DNA of 64,000 nt, taken from contig CAJNOJ010000262.1 of assembly GCA_905250025.1 (NCBI GenBank), positions 1 through 64,000 of the forward strand, read 5' to 3'. The notes under the pieces were generated by a model. The model did no database searches. It had not been told where the DNA came from and saw only the letters and a program-made list of their open reading frames with translations. The position numbers and the translations under genes were made by a program. Every line of letters begins with the position of its first letter. Within the stretch, counting starts at the first letter, position 1. Source of the DNA: Adineta ricciae. Lineage: Eukaryota; Rotifera; Eurotatoria; Adinetida; Adinetidae. This document shows positions 56,551-64,000 of the stretch, in pieces.

Positions 56551-59500
56551 TCATTTTAAAATATAAGCTTCAATGTCATTGACAGTAAAACTTGTAGTAC
56601 CGGTAAAAGTCTTATCACCCAGACCGGTTGAATCGACATATGAGCAAGGAAATCTTGTATTACTATATTTGTTCTCGTTACAACCATTGGCTATGAACAG
56701 ATCACCACGGCGAGTACCCCATACGCTATCGTAACCATCGATAAAATTCGTCCAATCCAAACCGTCACCACCAAAACCAAAGAGATAGGTATCGTAAAGT
56801 TCCCCAAGATAACCAGCTCCAGAATGATATACAGCGTTGTTACTCTTCGATTTATCAATGCTAAATTTTGTCGGAGGGAGATCATGCGGATTGGTTAAAG
56901 TGAATAAAAATGCGTTTACATCTTGTCTAAAACCTCGAGTTCGACTCCAAATCAGTTGTGTGAATGCACCAAATAAAAAGTTGTCTTCTTTAGACTGAAT
57001 AACGATCATGGTTGGTCCTTGTCCATCACAACGGCTATGGAATTTTTCGGTTGAGAAACCATGGTCTGTTGCTTTGTAGACTAATTCCCAAGTTTGATTA
57101 CGATTTCCATAGAATTCATTGAGTTTTAATTGATGCTGCTTATCGGATAACAATGTACCTCCCACGAAAAGCGTCTGTGCATCGATATCGATGCTATGCG
57201 GTATAGGAACTATAATTCAAAGACGAAAACTATGTCAAATCGTAAAATTAACTTCTTAACTGTCACAAATGAATTTACCGTGTATTGGATATTTTACTTA
57301 CCTACGTATAATGGTAGAAAACCCAGGCACATGTCATGGTTTGCTTTCAGACTGAAACAAGGAAAATATCTTCATGCTGAGAAACTTTCTGCATGGTAGA
57401 TGATTACCGATCAATGAACTTTTCTTTAGTTATTTTCTCGACTTCTCTATCGTCGAATTTCATCATTGTTTTCACCATGAACGATGTTGAGCTGACATCA
57501 ATACCTTTTAACTCAGCGACAGCTTCTAGGATTTGAAGCAAATCTTCGCTGCTGACATATTCTTGACCTGATGATGCGCACATTTGAAACGTCTATCAAA
57601 AGAATTGAAATAGTCGAATAGATCAGCATTCACAATAAAAAGAGTGTCGAATATATACTAATGTCAGCTGATGCTCGATATCACCTGGGACTGTTAAAGA
57701 AAGAGCCGTCATATATTCATCGAAGCTTAAAGTTCCACTTTGATTTTTATCGAGCACCTTGAAAGCGTAGTTGCAATATTGTTTCGGATCACCTCTAAAG
57801 ATTACATGAAATATAGATTGCTTTAATCTTTGGAACCAGTAGATGTACTTAGGAAAGCGTTTTTGGAATTCATTGATGAAATCATTTTCGTCAATTTCAC
57901 CTGAAGGACTAAAAAGGATTATTCGAAAAGTTTGTTAAGGGAAAGAAAAACATAGCGGGCATGAGTTTTTACTATGCAGCAATGAAGTTTGTGTGCAGAG
58001 TCTCGATATTTTTACTGGTCATCGCGGCCGTTAGCTTGTTTTCAGATCGAATCGCTCGAATTTGAATGGGTGTTAACGTTACTAAATAGAAAAAAACATT
58101 TCGATGTAAAACTTTTGTGACTCTCATATGGATCCTCGATCAGAAAACGTACCTAGCGAAGAACGATAGTAGTCGAATGATGTGATTTTTCCAAGATGTG
58201 CACGATAAATGACGCATTTTTCTAGTTTACCAGCCAAATCAGGAATTAAATCATGGTCAATTATACGAAATATTGTCTGGTTCGTTGCATTTGACAATTG
58301 ATTCTTGTAGATGCTCCCGAATGTTCGAATCTGCTTGTACCAATTTTGTGGATCGTTCTCCTTCCACTCATTGGTTATGTGCAATAAGTATATTTCATTC
58401 TTGTGATGTTGATTGATGAACTGATCGATTGTTTTACCTTTCGGAAACAAAAGACTCAAGTCATGATGCGTTGTGTCAGTATTGTCGCCTTTTACAGCTT
58501 TCAAATGTTCATATATCTCATTCAACGAGTCAATTTTGATTTCGTTGCGCGAGTTCGCCTTCAGATACTTTCGCACAGATAACACTGAGCATGGGTTATT
58601 CCTCTCGAAATCAGTCAATAGCTCGGTCAGCTGTGTATCTTCACATTCACCCCGGCGCAATTGTCCAAGAACTGTTGAAAGTTGTCTCATTGTGTCAGTT
58701 TGGATATGATTCAATTCCGATTGTTTAACAATGATTGCTTCGATCCAATCAGAGGGAAGCCAATCTTTCCATGGTGAAACCTCGTTGAGAAAGTCGTTGA
58801 TCATCCGTTTGCCTCTAATTATTTGTTCGTAAATATCTTCAAGTCGATTGGTCAATTGCAATGAGACGTTGTTGATTACTCTAAAACATAGGTGTACAGT
58901 TCGCGTTGGTCAGTGTTCAGTCGACGACTCGAGAGAAACATTACCGTTGTATGGTCATTTGATATTTGAATGTTTGTGCCATATGTTTCAGCGGATACAA
59001 TTCGTATTCAAGTTGTTTTCCTTTTCCATCGTTGATTTTTTTCAGTTCAGATGGCACTGTTTTGAAAATACGGAGAACATCTTCGATTGTTTTTGGAACG
59101 TCTTGGATCAACATATCACCGGAGAAACTAATTTGCAAAGATCGTAACTTCGAATTGTTTTGATCATTATATTCCAATTTCACACTGCCGCCTTGTTCTT
59201 CAGAAGGTTTCGTCACACCACCTATCTCGATCTTTGGTGTGTTCAAAGCCGCTGAAAGAAGACCTTGAACTTCCTTGGCCGCTTCGGTAGTGCTCAGTGT
59301 TTGCTCAAACGTTGCCGCAACATTAGCACCCCAAGTGATTCCAATAATGCAATGTGTGGCATTCGAATTTTCGAACGCATCTGATGCGAAGTAGTCGCAT
59401 AGGTCAGCCATGCTTATTTGCAAACGTTCACTTTTCGTTTTCATATGCAGTATATGGGTGACACGAACGGTACGACTATCCGTCTTTGTTTGCTGTAGAT

Positions 59501-59777
59501 ACTTTGCAGAGCCTTCAACTTTGAGTAGACCGGCCATCAAACTAAGTTTTAGCGATCCGTCTATATTTAGTTTATTAAATGTGTCTTTTTGGGATTCGTT
59601 TTCATCGTAGATGTAAGCTGAAAAGGCACAATCTTCTGATTTGATGTAAGAGGAAGGTAACTGGCGATTGAATAGATTTCGGCCTTCGAATTTATCAGTG
59701 CGGACGTCGTACAAACTTCCGATATCACCCAGCCGACCAATTGCTTGTCTGGTAATCTTTTCACTATCATCATACAT
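56551..59777 (-). CDS. Fusion protein: SNTX-like domain + recoverin-like EF-hand region + TLDc domain
   Basis: Eight exons: 59777-58945, 58880-58153, 58081-57973, 57908-57849, 57794-57659, 57592-57408, 57351-57302 and 57209-56551. They sum to 2760 nt (919 aa), and every junction keeps frame. Residues 1-278 match the N-terminal domain of stonustoxin/neoverrucotoxin-like proteins (GRLGDIGSLYDVRTDKFEGR, GLLKVEGSAKYLQQTK, THCIIGITWGANV). A mostly helical region runs to about 520. Residues 521-683 resemble neuronal calcium sensors (YPSGEIDENDF, FPKGDPKQYC, one canonical EF loop DKNQSGTLSFDE); the other EF loops are degenerate. The last 200 residues are a TLDc domain (WELVYKATDHGFS, FGGDGLDWTN). 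SNTX-type domains occur in many non-toxin proteins, so toxicity is not implied. A Ca2+-regulated pore or scaffold is speculation. Confidence 0.75.
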
Positions 59778-60919
59778 GTTTAAATAAACTTTGTAAACAG
59801 AAGTACTTGGTAATAAATGAATATCTGAAATATATATCTATGATAGAAAAATTTTCAGGCAGAGTCGTTAGATATTTGAGGCCTTAACAGATATGTTATT
59901 CACCTTCGACAAATACGAGAAACAACAAGTTTGTTGATTCTCATTTTCTTTTCATTACTCGTAGAGCACGTACTTTACCAACGAGTTCTTCTATTGCGAT
60001 GGTTTTATCGTGTAGTTTACATCAAACATTTTTGAATATAATGGTAGAATCTTGTAAAAGATAAATTAGAATCTTTTCGTGATTTTATCTATCCGTTCTT
60101 TTTCCTTCAGTGTTCACTTCATCCTTTGTTACTGTAGAAAAAACTTGTAATCTGAGATAAGAAGGAAAAAGCTCACTACAATGTATAGCTTCGTTTTGCA
60201 TGATAGCGAAACTATGAGGATGAGAGACAAGATTCGACTGTCTAATTCATCTTACCGTATATATGTGCGTACTTTTTACCAAAAGAGTAAATCAAAAGGC
60301 ATAGAAGGCTAACAGTTTGACTTTTCCGCAACTATAGTATCTTTTTCAATAATAAAGTGCTTTAGCATTAAGGTAAATACGTATATAGAGTCAGTTTACG
60401 ACATAAACTCATCATCGTTTATCTACTTTGGTTGATAAGCGAGAAATACAACATTTTCTCTCACTTACATAGTCAAAGCATGATACGCATTTTTTCCTTT
60501 CTGGACAAACTTTCATAATAGTCAACGTTTACCTCAGAGATGTAGTCAAATTACACTTTTTGTTGTTATTATCGTTATTACGAAGCTAAAGATAATAGAT
60601 TGATCTACTAATCAAAACGTGATTATTTAGCATATTTTTTCATTAACCTGATGAATTCTAGACAAAATGAATATATGTAATATAATCTTCTCTAGAGAAA
60701 AACAGAAAAAAGTCGAATAAGACAAATACTTCACTTCATTTCTTACTGATGAATAATCGACAAAAATACTTCTGTATGTACATAAAAGAAAGTGGATGTT
60801 ATCTGTACGGCATGAATCCTACGATCACGATTATAGTGAATGAATTTTTGTAACCTTGGACCTTTATTAATAAAAGAAATCAATATAGCGAAAGATAAAA
60901 TTGAATGAGTGCTGTTTAT
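59778..60919. other. Intergenic, no gene seen
   Basis: 1.1 kb of AT-rich sequence between the fusion gene's start and the 3' end of the ARM/TIR gene. It should contain the fusion gene's promoter. No ORF over 60 codons. Confidence 0.4.
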
Positions 60920-63100
60920 TTATATTGACTTTTCCTTTTCTCTACTCTTTGTGGATTCATAATTTATCATAGAAGATTTCTGTTCTTCATATAAACGCCA
61001 TAATGCATCAACAAATATGATGAAATCAACTGTTTGGAGATGTTTGCCGTCAAATTTGCTGGAATAATTCGACGCGATTTGAACATATTCTTGACGATAG
61101 AATTGTTTCAAATGTCGAGCGTAGATAAGCAAGGCTGTTCCGGTCGAGAATTGTTCACCGATAAGTGTGAACAAATCACGATGAATACGATTATCATCGA
61201 ACCATTTCTGTATATCCTTCGATGTCCAATTTTGAAAGGAATTTTCCTGTTGTTCAACTGTTTTTTGTATTGGTTTTACAGGTAAAACTAACTTCTTGTC
61301 GGAATGCACGATCGACAGTAGATCGTTCGCAGCATCGACGAATGGTTTTCGCCCGAAATGGACATATTTCTGTCCAGCAATTCGAATGCCCAGCCAACCA
61401 TTCGCTCGGTACTGTTGATTAGGAGCATAGATCGGTAAAAGACGCTTTTTTAACGTATCACTTGCATATGAAAGTTCTTGTCGACAGGATTTCGATTCAT
61501 AATAATCTTTCGACACAATCAAAACGATCATGATGGCTTTTTCCATGGCACCGGCAATATCTTCCCACAAATCATCTGAATGAATAGCATGCGAGTGTAT
61601 TTGTTTATAATCCACCCAAATGGACACATGCTGTGATAAATGTTCGACAAGTTCATGACAAAACTTTGAGTCACTATGTGAATAACTGATCATAATCGAT
61701 GATTCTTGTTGTTCTTGACATGATTTGTCTGTTGACGAAGGTAAATGTAAGAACTTCAAATTCCATAAAATTCCCTCGGCTGCTTTTTTCAATGAACACA
61801 AATCCAAGGGAAACGAAGGTTCTCGCGTAGTGACGTACAACGATGATGAATTTGCGAAATTCGACAATACATCCATTAGATTCGAATTCGATTGGAATTT
61901 CTCATGTGAAAATTGATGAAAGGAAATACTCCAGAAGAGATTCGTTAATGTGGTTAAAATTTCATCTCTCATCCATTGGAAGCTCATTGTTGACTCGGAT
62001 ATAGGCATTGCGAATCGAATTAAAAATTGAGATAGACAATCGAATAGTTCATTACTGTCTTTCAGACATTTCTTCAGGATATCATCGTTCACAAATAATT
62101 TGCTGAGAACAACGAGCGCTTCGGTTATATGAAAACCTCGATGAGTCAACAAATCGGACTTGATTGCATTGAATATCAATGAGACTAATTGTTCGAGAAT
62201 ATGGCACATTAGTTCATCAGCCAGAAGGTAATTTTCTTTGATTTCGTCAGCTTCGACAAGTAGCGCATATATAATCGATTGAATGAAATCAATAGTTGAA
62301 TATTCATCTGCACTGTGATCTTTCTTCATCCGGTCTTTGCTATCACCAAGTGCTTTTATGCAATTCAATTGATTCAAAACATTGACACCGATCGTACATC
62401 GAGCCAGTTTTTGCACAATGTAACAAATATGAATATCTATATTGTACGAGGGTCTTCGACCAGGAAATGTTAACCATTGAACGCATGCTTGAGGCCATTC
62501 ATGATAAACGATGGTTGGTACTAATTTTGGTTTTTTACAAAAGATTTTCATCGACATGAGTATCTGGTTGATAAGTTGCTCTCTCTCTGGAATTTGCCAA
62601 TATTTTTTCGTAAATGCCAATGAATGCGATATGTAATCCGAAGGCAACTGGTCTTCGGGTATGTAAATAAAGACACTGGATATGACCATGATGTTTATTA
62701 GACAACTGGCAAGATAATCGTATTGTTTATCAGCAGAGAAATACTCTTCTTTGAGAAGAGAAACGTAGTTTTGAAAAATCACTTCCAAATGTGAGGAATT
62801 TTTCAGTGCCAAAAACAAATCCGTGATGCAAGTTACACGACAGGCATTGTACAAGGTTTCCAAGAACGCATTTGTCACATGTGATTCGGCATTTTGACTG
62901 GACAATTTCTTGTCGAAAACAGGAATGACTCGATATAGATTATCGATGAGTGAGAGACCAAATGGCTTGTCTTCCAATAATCCATTTGGTGTTGCATCTT
63001 TCAGATGAATAAGTAAACGTTCCATCGTTTGAATATAATCATTTTCGGATTGAGTCAACGATAAACTTTTCAAATCGTTTACAAACTCATTCGTAGTCAT
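60920..63100 (-). CDS. ARM-like / TIR / SAM-like protein (SARM1-related parts in permuted order)
   Basis: Single exon, 726 aa. The first ATG is at 63100; the longer frame opens with TTG. Residues 1-460 are helical and leucine-rich, consistent with an ARM/HEAT-type solenoid. A TIR domain follows (about 465-600), starting SSIMISYSHSDSKFCHELVE, with IMIVLIVSKDYYESKSCRQE; the Glu in SCRQEL is the candidate catalytic Glu of NADase TIRs. The C-terminal 90 residues look like a SAM-type domain (WTSKDIQKWFDDNRIHRDLF ... DFIIFVDALWRLYE). SARM1 has ARM-SAM-SAM-TIR; here the TIR precedes the SAM-like part. Possible NAD+-consuming signalling or death effector (inference). Confidence 0.75.
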   Translation of the reverse strand: MTTNEFVNDLKSLSLTQSENDYIQTMERLLIHLKDATPNGLLEDKPFGLSLIDNLYRVIPVFDKKLSSQNAESHVTNAFLETLYNACRVTCITDLFLALKNSSHLEVIFQNYVSLLKEEYFSADKQYDYLASCLINIMVISSVFIYIPEDQLPSDYISHSLAFTKKYWQIPEREQLINQILMSMKIFCKKPKLVPTIVYHEWPQACVQWLTFPGRRPSYNIDIHICYIVQKLARCTIGVNVLNQLNCIKALGDSKDRMKKDHSADEYSTIDFIQSIIYALLVEADEIKENYLLADELMCHILEQLVSLIFNAIKSDLLTHRGFHITEALVVLSKLFVNDDILKKCLKDSNELFDCLSQFLIRFAMPISESTMSFQWMRDEILTTLTNLFWSISFHQFSHEKFQSNSNLMDVLSNFANSSSLYVTTREPSFPLDLCSLKKAAEGILWNLKFLHLPSSTDKSCQEQQESSIMISYSHSDSKFCHELVEHLSQHVSIWVDYKQIHSHAIHSDDLWEDIAGAMEKAIMIVLIVSKDYYESKSCRQELSYASDTLKKRLLPIYAPNQQYRANGWLGIRIAGQKYVHFGRKPFVDAANDLLSIVHSDKKLVLPVKPIQKTVEQQENSFQNWTSKDIQKWFDDNRIHRDLFTLIGEQFSTGTALLIYARHLKQFYRQEYVQIASNYSSKFDGKHLQTVDFIIFVDALWRLYEEQKSSMINYESTKSREKEKSI

Positions 63101-63384
63101 TTTGGGATGCAAATCGTTTTCTGATTCTTCTAAACATTCGTGTACATTCTTATATACTCAACTGTTTGATACGTCAATCTCATTCATTGAAAATATAACT
63201 TCGTAAATTGTCGTTTGATGACGACAAGAAAAGAAAGAAAAAAAAATGGATTTACCAATTTATGCTATTGTAGATTTCGATTCCAGTCGATGAATAATAA
63301 CAGTTATTACTGTGGAATATATAATTATAGACAAACACGCATCGATCAAATAAAAATGCAATACATTGTATTAGACTCTTTCCT

Positions 63385-63516
63385 ATGATATTTCGACTGG
63401 CGAATTTCATAATCGTCCTTGTTTTCGAGTGCCAATGTGAAGAGGACAATATGACGATCGCTAATGGATTATATACTAAATTGTCATCTACTGTTATTTT
63501 AACTATTTCTTCGTAG
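63385..63516 (+). CDS. Possible start of a secreted-protein gene or relic
   Basis: An ATG at 63385 opens a signal-peptide-like frame (MIFRLANFIIVLVFECQC) that stops at a TAG at 63514-63516. Downstream, 63608-63793 holds another open stretch with FENCAVKML and a TAG end. A spliced link between them needs unusually short introns. Left as tentative. Confidence 0.25.
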   Translation: MIFRLANFIIVLVFECQCEEDNMTIANGLYTKLSSTVILTISS

Positions 63517-63948
63517 CATATGAAGAAAATCGTTTTGTAAGGCGAACAAGCAAATTTGCTGTAACGATAGAAAAAATTGCATTTTCTTTATTGACATCTG
63601 TAACGAAGTGTACGACGAGGTGAGAACATCTCCTTTCGAGATAAACACATCGCAGAATACTTCAAATGCTGTTTTTGTATCGTTGATTGATATGAATTGC
63701 TTCGAAAACTGTGCTGTGAAAATGTTAATCTATAATATTGCGACTCTTAGCGTTGATTACCAAGTAAAAATAGGTAGTTTACATTATATCTAGGTGTTGT
63801 CATTACTGTTATTGTTGCATATTGAAAATATGAAAAAAATTTTGTAAATTAAAGAATGACGTTCATGACTATACGCATCTAAGATCAAAAGAGAAAAGGA
63901 AAATCAACGAGTAAAGTCATTTGTTTGAGTTTTCAAACTCTACATAAC

Positions 63949-64000
63949 ATGAAGCATACAATTCTGCTGTTCACATTCATAACAATCATTTTACAAGTAG
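63949..64000 (+). CDS. First exon of a secreted or membrane protein, cut by the window edge
   Basis: An ATG at 63949 begins a strong signal peptide (MKHTILLFTFITIILQ) that runs directly into a GTAG donor-like sequence at the edge. The remaining exons would lie outside the window. Confidence 0.4.
   Translation, partial: MKHTILLFTFITIILQV

Noticed and set aside
58124..58861. Separate hypothetical gene at the middle of the fusion
   Set aside because: It is exon 2 of the 919-aa fusion; the frame joins cleanly on both sides.
58941..59777. Calling the SNTX-like domain a venom toxin
   Set aside because: There is no signal peptide, and the domain family is widespread in non-venom proteins. The EF-hand and TLDc fusion argues for an intracellular role.
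1..64000. CRISPR arrays, tRNA or rRNA genes, telomeric repeats
   Set aside because: No regularly spaced repeats, cloverleaf-like sequences or rRNA motifs were recognised. A tRNAscan-SE and Rfam run would be decisive.

Overview
This looks like nuclear DNA of a bdelloid rotifer (Adineta/Rotaria type). The DNA is AT-rich and gene-dense. Its many GT-AG introns are mostly 47-70 nt and strikingly uniform. The gene families (F-box/LRR, TIR, Cys-rich two-TM proteins, orphan rhodopsin-like GPCRs, VIT/vWA) sit beside genes of bacterial or fungal flavour: FAD monooxygenase, NmrA-like reductase, KefB-type antiporter, FAD oxidoreductase relic and serine beta-lactamase-like hydrolases. The species is inferred, not proven. 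Exon models were built by hand by joining GT-AG junctions that keep frame. Where all exon lengths were summed and checked for divisibility by three, the entry says so.

Layout. 0-15 kb: a membrane-anchored TIR gene, a secreted beta-lactamase-like hydrolase, an F-box/LRR gene, a four-TM protein, a GPCR relic, an orphan gene, a nearly complete RTE-type LINE (about 9361-13018) and a CPA2 antiporter. 15-17 kb: a small secreted CxxxC/CxxxC peptide and a possible tiny gene. 17-32 kb: two large convergent paralogous genes (17177-21236 plus, 32044-28137 minus). Each encodes three consecutive two-TM Cys-rich modules in one polypeptide. Between them lie a small two-TM protein, a GPCR, a METTL24-like methyltransferase, a VIT/vWA pseudogene and a small TM gene. 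32-39 kb: FAD monooxygenase, a broken FAD oxidoreductase, a secreted protein, a multi-TM protein and an NmrA-like reductase. 40-50 kb: a multi-TM protein, an orphan gene, a GT17 glycosyltransferase, a second beta-lactamase-like gene and a CDF metal transporter. 50-64 kb: a five-Ig secreted protein, two relics, a small secreted protein, a large fusion gene (SNTX-like + EF-hand + TLDc) and an ARM/TIR/SAM-like gene.

The two most interesting observations are the three-in-one channel-like genes and the SNTX/EF-hand/TLDc fusion. Many apparent separate ORFs merge into these when short phase-matched introns are removed. The three-in-one architecture appears twice, independently diverged, with conserved intron phase between modules and no start codon before the second and third modules. 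In DEG/ENaC-type channels three two-TM subunits make one pore, so one such polypeptide could supply a whole trimer; that reading is inference. No tRNA, rRNA or CRISPR array was recognised.
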